Assembly (NCBI RefSeq): GCF_029030725.1
Contig: NZ_CP113162.1
Span: forward strand, 2,664,501-2,728,500
DNA from: [Pseudomonas] carboxydohydrogena
GTDB taxonomy: Bacteria > Pseudomonadota > Alphaproteobacteria > Rhizobiales > Xanthobacteraceae
Length of the DNA: 64,000 nucleotides
Reading direction: 5' to 3'
A program made the translations under genes and the position numbers. Shown piece by piece: positions 1 to 8,519 of this stretch (positions are counted from its first letter, which is position 1; the number at the start of each line of letters is the position of its first letter). The notes under the pieces are model-generated. The model saw nothing but the letters and a program-made list of their open reading frames with translations, was not told where the DNA came from and searched no databases.

Positions 1-1292
1 AGGTCGAGCGAGACGAAAAAGCCCACTGGTTCAAGGTGCCTAATATCCTTGGCATGAAAGACGGTCCCGCGATGCTGGCGACACTGATGGAGCGAGGGCT
101 TCAGGGTGACGCTCTGCAGGGAGCTTACGCGATACTCGACCGTCTTCATCGCGTGGTACACTCCCACAACCTCATCAATTACTATGAGGAAGAAGCACAG
201 GATCTCGAGCGAGTACTCAATATTTTCATTCGGTTAAATTCGGGTGGAACGATCCTGTCCTATTCGGACCTGCTTCTGAGTGTCGCCGTCGCACAGTGGA
301 CGCATGTCGATGCGCGTGCTGAAATCCATAAACTGGTCGATGATCTGAACCGCATCGGAACAGGGTTCGCACTCAGTCAGGATTTCGTTTTGAAGGCTGG
401 CCTCATGCTGGCGGATATTGCGTCCGTCGGATTCAAGGTCGAGAATTTCACAACCGCCAACATGCTGGCTTTGGAATCGAACTGGCCTTCGATTCGGTCG
501 GCTCTGGTCCGAACCGTCGAACTCGCCTCCAGCTTCGGTTTAAACGGGCAGACCTTGAAAGCGGACAGCGCGCTATTGCCGATTGCTTATTATCTCTACA
601 AGCGCAACGCGCCCGCCAACTACGTTACTCACAGCCAATTCGCGAATGATCGCGAGGCGATCAAGGATTGGTTGGTCAAGTCCATCGTCAAGGCTTCTGG
701 CATTTGGGGAAGTGGTCTCGACACGCTCTTAACGGCGCTTCGCGAGGTATTGCAAGCGGCCCCGGGAGAAGCATTTCCTGTCGAACAGTTGCGGCAAGCC
801 ATGAGTCAACGCGGCAAATCTCTGACGTTCGAACCTGCCGAGATCGAAGATCTTTTGCATCTCGAGTACGGCGACAAGAGAACATTTCCGCTGCTGTCTC
901 TCCTTTTCCCGTTTGTTGACCTCCGCAACCAGTTTCACGTCGATCATGTCTACCCGATTTCGAGGTTCACTCCGGCGCGTCTTCAGAAGCAGGGATTCAG
1001 CGGTGCTGACGCCGAAGTCATGGCCCAGCACGCAAACACGTTGCCGAACCTTCAATTGCTTGAAGGTGCCATTAACAACGAGAAAAAGGCGTCGTTACCG
1101 ACGGCTTGGCTATCGACGCATTTTCCTGATTCAACATCTCAGGTCCATTATCGCACCAAGCATGAACTGGGCGACTTGCCTGCCGATCTTGAGGGGTTCG
1201 AAGCCTTCTATGCCGCTCGGCGAGATCGACTCAGGAAGAAGCTGGTGGATCTGCTTGGAGGTTCAGTACCCGTGTTGGTCGCGGCCAAATAG
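1..1292 (+). CDS. DUF262/HNH nuclease-like protein, 5' end cut by window
   Basis: The reading frame is open from base 3, so the N-terminus lies outside the window; the GTG at 36 is not the start. Two family marks are visible. The first is FIRLNSGGTILSYSDLL near 215-280, the conserved core of DUF262 (ParB/sulfiredoxin-like, NTP-binding) domains. The second is a C-terminal His-Me finger: HVDHVYP (about 936-956), followed by LPNLQLLEG and NNEKKASLP, as in DUF1524/HNH nucleases. DUF262 plus HNH is the architecture of GmrSD-type modification-dependent (type IV) restriction enzymes and related defence proteins. A defence or DNA-processing role is inferred. The catalytic part of the DUF262 domain is outside the window and cannot be judged. 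Base composition is poorer in GC than the flagellar genes downstream. Confidence 0.75.
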   Translation, partial: VERDEKAHWFKVPNILGMKDGPAMLATLMERGLQGDALQGAYAILDRLHRVVHSHNLINYYEEEAQDLERVLNIFIRLNSGGTILSYSDLLLSVAVAQWTHVDARAEIHKLVDDLNRIGTGFALSQDFVLKAGLMLADIASVGFKVENFTTANMLALESNWPSIRSALVRTVELASSFGLNGQTLKADSALLPIAYYLYKRNAPANYVTHSQFANDREAIKDWLVKSIVKASGIWGSGLDTLLTALREVLQAAPGEAFPVEQLRQAMSQRGKSLTFEPAEIEDLLHLEYGDKRTFPLLSLLFPFVDLRNQFHVDHVYPISRFTPARLQKQGFSGADAEVMAQHANTLPNLQLLEGAINNEKKASLPTAWLSTHFPDSTSQVHYRTKHELGDLPADLEGFEAFYAARRDRLRKKLVDLLGGSVPVLVAAK

Positions 1293-1387
1293 CAGTTTCA
1301 TCTTGTCATTGCCGAGGTGAAATCGCGTTGCAAGATTGCGCCGGTCGCGAATTCTGCCACCCTTGTTAAAGCGGATGGGAGAGCAAC

Positions 1388-1687
1388 ATGATTGAGCCAA
1401 TCAAACCGGGAGATGAGCTATTTCCTTACGATATCGAGATCGTTGATGGGAAAGAGCGTGTGACTCGCAAGAAGGATTGGACTGACGAAAAACAGGTCGC
1501 CCTCGACATCAGAACTATCGACTATTTACTTCAGTTCAAAGACAAGCATGGATCCGTGGCATTAATCAACATGATTGCGGGCAACAGCATACGAGCTATG
1601 GAAGTCGGTACCGTGAAACAGAAAGACCGTTTCCGGGAGCTTCTGGCGCTTCGCGAGGAGTGGCTTCACTCCCGAAGCGCTGCTTGA
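1388..1687 (+). CDS. Hypothetical protein, 99 residues
   Basis: ATG is preceded by GGGAGAG at good spacing. I do not recognise the family. The product is hydrophilic, mixed in charge, without signal peptide or membrane segment, and probably mostly helical in its second half. It lies 95 bases after the DUF262/HNH gene on the same strand and may be co-transcribed with it. A partner or accessory protein of that nuclease is possible, but nothing in the sequence shows this. Confidence 0.55.
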   Translation: MIEPIKPGDELFPYDIEIVDGKERVTRKKDWTDEKQVALDIRTIDYLLQFKDKHGSVALINMIAGNSIRAMEVGTVKQKDRFRELLALREEWLHSRSAA

Positions 1688-1692
1688 ATCTA

Positions 1693-2067
1693 CTACATCC
1701 CAAAGTGAGGTGATGATAGAGGCGGCCTACGTCTGAAGGCTTCTTCTTTAGCAGCTTCTCGAGTGTCAAATTTTCCGACGAACCGACCTTTATGGTCAAA
1801 CAGGAACCATTTCCCCTCGGAGTGTGCCAACTTGTATTCGTTGCTTAATTCCTCGAACGAATCAAAATCGTTCAGAGAAGGCTCGGAATCTTCCTCAAAC
1901 TGATACGGGCTCACTTCTTGCTCTTCTGGAGGCTCGTCAGAACGTGGAGTATCTGTCTGAATCCGTTGCGGCCTATTGGTTGGCGTGTACGTCGGAGGTG
2001 TTCCATGGCCTCCTTGATCTCCCTGACCGCCGCCACTCTCATCATCTTCATTCTTGTCGTTACACAT
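1693..2067 (-). CDS. Hypothetical acidic protein with a low-complexity N-terminal half
   Basis: The frame can be opened at a TTG at 2091, but the ATG at 2067 with GGAATCG upstream is the better start (124 residues). Residues 1-75 are rich in Asp, Glu, Gly and Pro and look disordered. The last 45 residues (KLAHSEGKWFLFD, then GRFVGKFDTREAAKEEA) look like a small folded unit resembling short DUF2188-type repeats; that resemblance is by eye only. It is convergent with the 99-residue gene, five bases apart. No function is assigned. Confidence 0.45.
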   Translation of the reverse strand: MCNDKNEDDESGGGQGDQGGHGTPPTYTPTNRPQRIQTDTPRSDEPPEEQEVSPYQFEEDSEPSLNDFDSFEELSNEYKLAHSEGKWFLFDHKGRFVGKFDTREAAKEEAFRRRPPLSSPHFGM

Positions 2068-2205
2068 CAATTTCGATTCCCAACCATTCAATCAACTGCG
2101 CGAGTCCTTATCGAGAATAGATGTGGCACGCGTTAATTTGCACCATTAGGTCGCAAGCGCCACCAAATTGTCTAACTGGAAAGATGGCGATGGTGACCTG
2201 ATATC

Positions 2206-2889
2206 TTATCCGAAGTCTCTTTTTTCGTAGATCGTGGAAATGGCCTTTCCGTCCCATACATAGCAGAGGTGTCGTTCCTGCCGACAATTCGACAGAAGCC
2301 GGGGACGAAACACGGCGGCGCATTCACCTCCATCATCGCGAACGCTTGTGTAGACGATTCCATTGGAGCCGTTTTCTCGGAGCTTCAGAGCGAGTTCCTG
2401 TGACACCGCATAGCTGCTGGGGTGATAGTAAGCTGCATGGCTTTCGCGCATTGCTCGGATGTCATGCAGCTCGGCATCGAGATCGACGGCATAGACCCGC
2501 ATGTCGAGTTCCTGGGCGGGTTCACTGGTTGCCAACATGAAGCGAACGCGATGGTAGCGTGTTTCGGCAATAGCCGTCTCGATCGTACGCCCGGCATAGA
2601 AAACGCCATACGTTCCGTTCGTAAAGCGATCCCCGTCGGGATTGAGGTGGGTGAACGCAGCCATGATCGGCGTGCTACCCGGTCCGGATACTCTGTCCTC
2701 GGGTGCGACGAGGCGAATGTCCCCCGCCTCGTCGCGTAGCCTGTCATTGGTCATCGCCTCGATCTGGAAGACTGCATCAAGATCGGCAGGGTCGGCGACA
2801 GCTTCAAAGAGATTGATAGGTGGAAATCGACTCGGCACGATCCGGAAACAGGGGCGCCATTCGATCTTTGTGATCGGGATGTCCGCCAT
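2206..2889 (-). CDS. RES-domain toxin of a type II toxin-antitoxin pair
   Basis: RES proteins are named for conserved Arg, Glu and Ser; well-studied members degrade NAD+ and stop growth. Here the N-terminal Arg is in CFRIVPSRF (residues 14-22), the Glu in FYAGRTIETAIAET (97-110) and the Ser in GIVYTSVRD (177-185), followed by the usual GECAAVFRP. The length of 227 residues is normal. The ATG overlaps the stop of the upstream antitoxin gene by one base (TGATG), so the two are translationally coupled in the usual antitoxin-toxin order. Toxicity and substrate are inferred from the family. Confidence 0.85.
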   Translation of the reverse strand: MADIPITKIEWRPCFRIVPSRFPPINLFEAVADPADLDAVFQIEAMTNDRLRDEAGDIRLVAPEDRVSGPGSTPIMAAFTHLNPDGDRFTNGTYGVFYAGRTIETAIAETRYHRVRFMLATSEPAQELDMRVYAVDLDAELHDIRAMRESHAAYYHPSSYAVSQELALKLRENGSNGIVYTSVRDDGGECAAVFRPRLLSNCRQERHLCYVWDGKAISTIYEKRDFG

Positions 2890-3275
2890 CAGCCGCGCTG
2901 CGCATCCACATACTGACGAACGACATAGAGGTCCGCGACATTGCCGGATGCCATGCGATCAAGCGCCGACCGACCGCCGAAAATCCCGGCGGTGTTGGAC
3001 TTCCGAACCCACTGGTCGGCCGTTTTCGGAAGAAGAATATGCAATCCCTTGTAGATACCGAGAACGTAGGAAATACGTTCCAGAGCATCCTTGGAGATTG
3101 CGGCGACGGCGCCGCGCTTCCAGGATTGGAACGTAGACCGGCTCTCGAGCCCAAGCAGACGCATCTGCTCTTGCTCCTGGAGATTCCAGGCCTCGGCGAT
3201 CCGGAAAAACGTTCGCAGGGCGGGACCGGTTAAATCTTTGCGATCCATTGCTTTGACCGTTGATGCACGAGGCAT
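2889..3275 (-). CDS. Xre/MbcA/ParS-type antitoxin (DUF2384)
   Basis: This is the antitoxin partner of the RES toxin: it binds and blocks it and normally represses the shared promoter. The ATG at 3275 has AGGAGAC in front of it; a longer frame to 3320 lacks such a site. Residues 15-75 form the Xre-like helical DNA-binding part. Residues 80-128 are the toxin-binding DUF2384 domain, with the typical run W, then N.AGIFGG, LDRMASG, and a final VDAQRG. Antitoxin first, toxin second, one-base overlap. The promoter is presumably in 3276-3560, but I see no clear operator. Confidence 0.85.
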   Translation of the reverse strand: MPRASTVKAMDRKDLTGPALRTFFRIAEAWNLQEQEQMRLLGLESRSTFQSWKRGAVAAISKDALERISYVLGIYKGLHILLPKTADQWVRKSNTAGIFGGRSALDRMASGNVADLYVVRQYVDAQRG

Positions 3276-3568
3276 TGTCCGTCTCCTCATGAGATTCCAA
3301 TATGTGCATATCCTGTTCAAAAATCAATATATCATCAGAAAATGAACATCCAAGAACCGGATGGCTCGCAATCGTTCTGTCTTCCGGGTTTACAGGAATG
3401 CCCTTTGCGGACCCGAAAGGGAAAATTAACTATATTGAATGGTTCCGCCGGTAGCCATATACTAGCTGCGAGCACGTAGAGGTTGAAACACTATTCTCAC
3501 ACCAACCGACTCATTCTTAGACGGCAATCGACTCGCTCTTAATGTGTCAGATCAATCTCGCGAATGTT

Positions 3569-3644
3569 TGGTGGGCCCGGCAGGACTCGAACCTGCAACC
3601 AGACCGTTATGAGCGGTCGGCTCTAACCATTGAGCTACAGGCCC
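3569..3644 (-). tRNA. tRNA-Ile (CAT anticodon, tRNA-Ile2)
   Basis: On the minus strand it folds as a full cloverleaf: acceptor GGGCCTG paired with CGGGCCC (one T-G pair), D-arm TAGCTCAATGG, anticodon stem GACCG/CGGTC with loop CTCATAA, and T-arm GGTTCGAGTCC. The CCA end is encoded (3571-3569). A CAT anticodon with this non-initiator body is the tRNA whose C34 is changed to lysidine by TilS to read AUA; annotation pipelines often call it Met. Its 3' end faces the accessory stretch 1-3300, the normal position for an integration site. Confidence 0.93.
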
Positions 3645-3816
3645 TGTCGCGCTGCAAGGCGGCGGGCTCCCCTCCTTACAATGACGGGCACAGTGCGGCA
3701 ATTGCGCCGGCGCGTGAAATTCCTCGCTTCAAGTATTTTCACGAGGATTTCCCGGCAGTTGCCGCCTGCCCGGCCCACTCAAGCGCCCCTCTTCCGGCCG
3801 CCGGAAAGCCAGGGCG

Positions 3817-3835
3817 TTAACTCTTTACTAACCAT
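3817..3835 (+). promoter_or_regulatory. Putative CtrA-binding box upstream of flhA
   Basis: TTAA, seven bases, then CTAACCAT: one mismatch to the alphaproteobacterial CtrA consensus TTAA-N7-TTAA(CCAT). It lies about 160 bases before the flhA ATG, in the 351-base gap 3645-3995, which otherwise holds no gene I can support. Early flagellar export genes are CtrA targets in Caulobacter and relatives, and ctrA itself lies 7 kb away. Binding is inferred from the match and the context. Confidence 0.45.
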
Positions 3836-3995
3836 ACACCGGGCAAATTTTGCCCAGTGAAAGTGCGTGTCGTTCTGCAAAAACGGGGGCCCCGTGGAAG
3901 CAAGCGCCGTGAATCACTTACCGCCCGGCGGCCTTCCGGCCGCCGCGAAGGTGTTTGGCGGGCAAAGGCGACATTCGCGCGAGGAAGCGGCGACC

Positions 3996-6125
3996 ATGGT
4001 CGATGTGACGGCGGGGCAGAACGGCGCATCGCGTCTGCAAATTCCGACTTTCGATGATATCAAATCCATCCTGAAGCGCGGCGACCTGACGCTCGCCTTC
4101 GGTGTGCTGACGATTCTCGTCGTCCTGATCCTGCCCCTGCCCGCGATGGTGCTCGATCTGTTTCTGGCGATCTCGATCACGCTCTCGGTTCTGATCCTGA
4201 TGACCGCGCTGTTCATCCAGGCGCCGCTGGAATTCTCCGCCTTCCCGACCGTGCTCCTGATCTCGACCATGCTGCGGCTGTCGCTCAACATGGCTTCGAC
4301 CCGCCTGATCCTGGCGCACGGGCACGAAGGCAGCGCCGCCGCCGGTCATGTCATCGAGGCATTCGGCAGCTTCGTGATGAGCGGCAATTTCGTGATCGGC
4401 ATCATCGTCTTTACGATTCTGGTCATCGTCAACTTCGTCGTCATCACCAAGGGTTCGGGCCGCATCGCCGAAGTCGCCGCACGCTTCCACCTCGACTCGA
4501 TGCCGGGCAAGCAGATGGCAATCGACGCCGATCTCTCCGCCGGGTTGATCGACGAGCAGACCGCGAAGAAGCGCCGCAAGGATCTCGAGGACGAGAGCGG
4601 TTTCTTCGGCGCCATGGACGGCGCCTCGAAGTTCGTCCGCGGCGACGCGGTCGCGGGCCTCCTGATCGTGTTCATCAACATCATCGGCGGCATCATCATC
4701 GGTGTCGCGCAGCAGGGCCTGAGCTTCGGCGACGCCGCGCGCAGCTATACGCTGCTCACGGTCGGCGACGGTCTCGTCACGCAGGTACCCGCGCTGATCG
4801 TCTCGACCGCCGCGGGCCTTCTGGTGTCGAAGGCCGGCGTCTCGGGCGCAGCCGACAAGGCGATGATGAAGCAGTTCTCCGGCTATCCGCAGGCGCTCGG
4901 CATGTCGTCCGGCGTGATGCTGGTGCTGGCGCTGCTGCCCGGCATTCCGATGATTCCGTTCCTGATGCTGAGCGCCGGCGCAGGCGCGCTGGCATTGAAG
5001 GCGCGCCACCGCAACACTCACGTCAAGGCCGAGGAAGCCCGCGCCGCCGCTGCACCTGCCGAGGCGGCCGCTGCTGCGGCCGCCGAGGAAGAACCGATCT
5101 CGACCGCGCTCAAGATCGACGATCTCAAGATCGAACTCGGCTACGCGCTCTTGCCGCTTGTCAACGGACCGGACGGCAACGACCGACTCACCGACCAGAT
5201 CAAGGCGCTGCGCCGTTCGCTGGCCATCGAGATGGGCTTCGTGATGCCGGCCGTGCGCATCCTCGACAACGTGCAGCTCGAGGCCAACACCTACGTTATC
5301 AAGATCAAGGAGGTCGATGCCGGCTCGGGCCGCGTCTGGGCCAACCAGTTCATGGTCATGGACCCCGCCGGCAATCAGGTCACGGTGCCGGGCACGCACA
5401 CCATCGAGCCGACCTTCGGTCTGCCCGCGACATGGGTGGATGCCACGCTCAAGGAAGAAGCCTCGCTCAAGGGCTACACCGTGGTCGATGCCGCGACCGT
5501 TCTGTCCACGCATCTCACCGAGCTGTTGAAGAACAACATGTCGGACCTGTTGTCCTACGGCGAGGTGCAGAAGCTCCTGAAGGATCTGCCGAAGGAGCAG
5601 GGCGAACTGGTGAAGGATATCGTGCCGAGCCAGATCACCGTGTCCGGCATTCAGCGCGTGCTTCAGTTGCTGCTCGCCGAGCGCATCTCGATCCGCGATC
5701 TCTCCACCATTCTCGAGGGTATCGCCGACGCGCTGGCGTTCTCGCGCAACCCCGCGACAATCGCAGAGCATGTCCGCGCCCGCCTCGCGCGCCAGATTTG
5801 CGCGCAGAACACATCGATCAACGGCTACCTGCCGCTGATCGCTCTCTCCGCCAAATGGGAGCAGGCATTCGCGGAATCGATCGTCGGCACCGGCGAGGAC
5901 CGCACGCTGGCGATGCAACCCTCGAAGCTGTCGGAATTCATGACCGCGACCCGCGACCGTTTCGAGCAGGCCGCGCGTGAAGGCGAGAACCCGGTGCTTG
6001 TCACCTCTGCGGCAATTCGTCCCTTCGTCCGCTCGCTGGTGGAGCGCTTCCGCGCGCAGACAACGGTTTTGTCACAGGCGGAAATCCATCCCCGGGCGAA
6101 ACTCAAGACCGTTGGAAGCGTTTAG
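3996..6125 (+). CDS. flhA: Flagellar export apparatus protein FlhA
   Basis: FlhA is the inner-membrane export gate of the flagellar type III secretion system; its cytoplasmic ring receives substrates and chaperones. The N-terminal half has about eight hydrophobic segments, including LVVLILPLPAMVLDLFLA and the FHIPEP-family core around FSAFPTVLLISTMLRLSLN. An Ala/Glu-rich linker (about residues 345-370) leads to the cytoplasmic domain that ends the protein. The ATG at 3996 with GAGGAAG upstream gives 709 residues, normal for FlhA; the frame extends further up but without a family-like sequence. The fliI and fliJ genes of the same machine lie 3 kb away. The likely CtrA box at 3817 suggests cell-cycle control. 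Confidence 0.96.
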   Translation: MVDVTAGQNGASRLQIPTFDDIKSILKRGDLTLAFGVLTILVVLILPLPAMVLDLFLAISITLSVLILMTALFIQAPLEFSAFPTVLLISTMLRLSLNMASTRLILAHGHEGSAAAGHVIEAFGSFVMSGNFVIGIIVFTILVIVNFVVITKGSGRIAEVAARFHLDSMPGKQMAIDADLSAGLIDEQTAKKRRKDLEDESGFFGAMDGASKFVRGDAVAGLLIVFINIIGGIIIGVAQQGLSFGDAARSYTLLTVGDGLVTQVPALIVSTAAGLLVSKAGVSGAADKAMMKQFSGYPQALGMSSGVMLVLALLPGIPMIPFLMLSAGAGALALKARHRNTHVKAEEARAAAAPAEAAAAAAAEEEPISTALKIDDLKIELGYALLPLVNGPDGNDRLTDQIKALRRSLAIEMGFVMPAVRILDNVQLEANTYVIKIKEVDAGSGRVWANQFMVMDPAGNQVTVPGTHTIEPTFGLPATWVDATLKEEASLKGYTVVDAATVLSTHLTELLKNNMSDLLSYGEVQKLLKDLPKEQGELVKDIVPSQITVSGIQRVLQLLLAERISIRDLSTILEGIADALAFSRNPATIAEHVRARLARQICAQNTSINGYLPLIALSAKWEQAFAESIVGTGEDRTLAMQPSKLSEFMTATRDRFEQAAREGENPVLVTSAAIRPFVRSLVERFRAQTTVLSQAEIHPRAKLKTVGSV

Positions 6126-6437
6126 GAATCCAGCTTTCCGGGCTTGACCGGCACGACAAATTCGCCACAGCCAAGCCTTTTCTGAGCAGGCCCGCTCGGC
6201 TTACGAAACCATAGCCGTGGAACTAAAATTCTATCTATTTGATTTAGCGATATTTTTATTTCGCCCTGTAGGGTCCCTCGCGAGCGATCAAGAAAAATCA
6301 CTCGCTTGTGATGGGGACTGGGAAACAAAAACCCCCTCCACCACGTTTACGAGACATGGAATTCGAACCGGCCGCTCACTGAGCGTGACCAATAAGGCAA
6401 CCGGGCCAGAACGTGGCCAAAACGTGAGGGAGGCGAA
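6126..6437. other. Intergenic gap after flhA
   Basis: 312 bases without a supportable gene. It is AT-richer than the flanks around 6220-6270. CGAG(C)GAT and ATC(A)CTCG near 6283-6306 form an imperfect hairpin that could end flhA transcription, but there is no clear T-run. The last part must hold the promoter of the small gene at 6438. Confidence 0.4.
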
Positions 6438-6650
6438 ATGAACCATTCATTGTACAGCGCTGACCGCATGACCCACCTCAAGATCGTTGTGGTGGCGTTG
6501 GTTGCCGCGATAGGCATCGCCGGTGTTGGAATTTCTGCGCGCCTCTCCGCGGGTGACGGCGGGATGCAGACCGCGCGCGCGACGACGCCGGTTCTGAAAG
6601 CCAGTCACACCATGATGGTGTCCGACTCCGAGCAGCAGGTGATCCGCTGA
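6438..6650 (+). CDS. Small single-span membrane or secreted protein (70 residues)
   Basis: ATG follows GAGGGAGGCGAA, a strong ribosome-binding site. Residues 14-34 form one hydrophobic helix after a short basic stretch, either a signal anchor or a long signal peptide. The rest is polar and rich in Thr, Ser and Met. I recall similar small proteins as conserved unknowns in Bradyrhizobium-like genomes, but no function is known to me. It stands alone, followed by a bidirectional terminator. Confidence 0.7.
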   Translation: MNHSLYSADRMTHLKIVVVALVAAIGIAGVGISARLSAGDGGMQTARATTPVLKASHTMMVSDSEQQVIR

Positions 6651-6744
6651 CATGAATTTCAGGAATTCATAAGGCTCTCTTCCCCGCCCCCCGAAGTCGC
6701 CTTGTGAATATCTTCCGGGACAGCTCATCCCCAGTGAACCCGGA

Positions 6745-6779
6745 CAAAAAACGCCCGTTTCCCCCACGGGCGTTTTTTG
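6745..6779. terminator. Bidirectional intrinsic terminator
   Basis: AAAAAACGCCCGT (6746-6758) pairs with ACGGGCGTTTTTT (6766-6778) around a short C-rich loop. There is a T-run on both strands, so it can end both the small gene at 6438 and the leftward sigma/anti-sigma transcript. Confidence 0.9.
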
Positions 6780-6821
6780 CTGTCTGGGGCTGGAAAAAGC
6801 AGATCAGGAAACCCGGCCGAC

Positions 6822-7805
6822 TCACTTCGCCGGGACGCTCTCGTAGAGCTTGCCAGCCCAGAGCGGCTGCGCGGTCGGCTTGCCGCTCGGCGAGCCGCCC
6901 TTGGCCTCGACCGTCACCGCATAGATCGAGTTGTTCACGGCCGCTGCATCGACACCGGCCAAAGCGCCACTCGCGGTGAATTCGCCGTCGATCACCCCGA
7001 TGGAGCGCGGCTCTCCATATTTGCCCGGCACGATCCAGAGTTCATAACTCTTGCCCGCCGCAGGCGGCGGACCGACGCGGCGCACCGTATAACGGCGCGA
7101 GGCGGCATCGACCGTCAGAATGAAGCCCGGATCGCGCGCGTCGGATTGCAAAGCTGCGACCCATTGCGCGGCAACCGGCGGCGGCGGGATTTTGACCTCC
7201 ACCGTACGCACCTCCGGCTTCGGTCGTAGCGCGGCGGGCAGAGTCGATGGATGAAAAATCTGCAAGCCGGCGATGGCCGCGAGCAATGCGGCGATCGCGC
7301 CCATGACGACGCCGAACCCGGAGCCGCTTTTGCCCTTCGCGGGCGGAGACACGGCCGGCGCTCCGGCGAAAGCGGACTGTTCTGTAGACTTCAAATCCGG
7401 CGGCGCGCTCGCTGAGATCGTGTCAGCGACCGCAGGTTCGGATGCAAGCTCAGGCATTGCAGCCGGCGCAGCGGGCGTTCGGCCTTCCAGCGCGGAGGTC
7501 ATTTCCAGCGTCACCGGATCGATCGCATGAACCGCATCCTTGCCTGTATCGTTCGCCGGTACGGGCGGCGTCTCTTTTTCCATCTGCGCCATCCCGGCCG
7601 CGATCCTGTTCCAGACACCGGCGGGCGGCTCGACCGACGAGACCATCTGATGCAGCGGCGCCAGCTTGTGCTCCCACGCATGGACGAGCGCGAGAAAACC
7701 GGGATCGACGATCAGCATGGTCTCGACCAGCGCGCGTTCGTCCGCGTCGAGGGTACCGAGCGCATATTCGGCGGCGAGCGCGATATGATCTTCGCTGTAT
7801 GCCAT
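6822..7805 (-). CDS. RskA-type membrane anti-sigma factor
   Basis: It holds the partner ECF sigma factor inactive at the membrane until a signal triggers release. Residues 1-70 carry the helical anti-sigma domain (EYALGTLDADERALVETML, then a Trp/His-containing helix). A Pro/Ala-rich linker follows, then one membrane helix at about 163-184, and a periplasmic RskA-like domain ending in SYELWIVPGKYGEPRSIGVI. The ATG at 7805 overlaps the sigma stop by one base (TGATG), preferable to the GTG at 7808. Length 327. The signal it senses cannot be told from sequence. Confidence 0.88.
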   Translation of the reverse strand: MAYSEDHIALAAEYALGTLDADERALVETMLIVDPGFLALVHAWEHKLAPLHQMVSSVEPPAGVWNRIAAGMAQMEKETPPVPANDTGKDAVHAIDPVTLEMTSALEGRTPAAPAAMPELASEPAVADTISASAPPDLKSTEQSAFAGAPAVSPPAKGKSGSGFGVVMGAIAALLAAIAGLQIFHPSTLPAALRPKPEVRTVEVKIPPPPVAAQWVAALQSDARDPGFILTVDAASRRYTVRRVGPPPAAGKSYELWIVPGKYGEPRSIGVIDGEFTASGALAGVDAAAVNNSIYAVTVEAKGGSPSGKPTAQPLWAGKLYESVPAK

Positions 7806-8350
7806 CACGCAAGCCCGAGGCAGGTTCGGATATCGAGCAGGCTGCTGCGCAACCAGGTTTTGACGTTGCCGAGTTGCGTGTCGAACTTGGCCGCAAGCTG
7901 CTCGCGACTCCAGCCATTGTAATAGGCCAGCAGCACGAGCTTCTGCCGGTCGGGCTCAAGCTGCCCGACACATTCCAGCAGCGCCTTCAATTCGTCCGTC
8001 ATCTCCCGGCGCGACAGAGGCGCGGGCGTGTCGGAGGCATCCTCGAAATTCGCGGCGTCCTCAAGCGGAGCGCCGCCGCGCTTGCGTACGACATCGATGG
8101 CGCGGTTGCGCGCGATCGCCACCATCCATGCCAGCGGCAGGGCTTCGCCGGGGCTGTACTGCCCGGCGCTATTCCATATCTTGAGGTAGACTTCCTGAAG
8201 CACTTCTTCCGCCAGCGCCTGCTCGCGGACGATGCGCAGCACCACGCCAAACAGCTTGGCGCAGGTCGCTTCATACAGGCCCTCGAAAGCAGCCCGGTCA
8301 CGCCGGGCCACCGAGGCCAGCAGCCAAACCAACTGCTCCGGCGTCAGCAT
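7805..8350 (-). CDS. ECF RNA polymerase sigma factor (SigK-like)
   Basis: 181 residues with sigma region 2 (ARRDRAAFEGLYEATCAKLFG to YLKIWNSAGQY and WMVAIARNRAIDVVRKR) and region 4 (LLECVGQLEPDRQKLVLLAYYNGWSREQLAAKF, with the helix-turn-helix near the end). This is the Zn-free SigK/RskA class: the downstream overlapping gene is its anti-sigma factor. ECF sigma genes usually control their own promoter, which would lie in 8351-8460; I do not recognise a -35 motif there. Targets are unknown. Confidence 0.92.
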   Translation of the reverse strand: MLTPEQLVWLLASVARRDRAAFEGLYEATCAKLFGVVLRIVREQALAEEVLQEVYLKIWNSAGQYSPGEALPLAWMVAIARNRAIDVVRKRGGAPLEDAANFEDASDTPAPLSRREMTDELKALLECVGQLEPDRQKLVLLAYYNGWSREQLAAKFDTQLGNVKTWLRSSLLDIRTCLGLA

Positions 8351-8466
8351 TCAACGTCCCCAACAAACCGCTGCCCTCGGGCAGCACCCCTCGCGCCTTT
8401 ATGCCAGCCCGGACGAAAGCTGTAAAACGGGACCTCACGCCATCCCAAGTTCATCGCACGAACAGC

Positions 8467-8497
8467 AAAAAGCCCGGACCTTCCGGACCGGGCTTTC
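8467..8497 (-). terminator. Intrinsic terminator after fliJ
   Basis: AAAGCCCGG (8469-8477) and CCGGGCTTT (8488-8496) form a nine-pair stem. On the minus strand it is followed by a T-run from AAAA at 8467-8470. It lies 23 bases after the fliJ stop and separates fliI-fliJ from the sigma gene. Confidence 0.8.
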
Positions 8498-8519
8498 AAG
8501 CCGTTCAAAACAGGCGGGA

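Noticed and set aside
3918-5918. A 666-codon open frame antisense to flhA
   Set aside because: Shadow of a GC-rich gene: His/Arg/Asp-rich, no known domain; flhA on the other strand is certain.
6283-6306. Hairpin after flhA as terminator
   Set aside because: Imperfect stem with a bulge and no T-run in the flhA direction; mentioned only in the gap entry.
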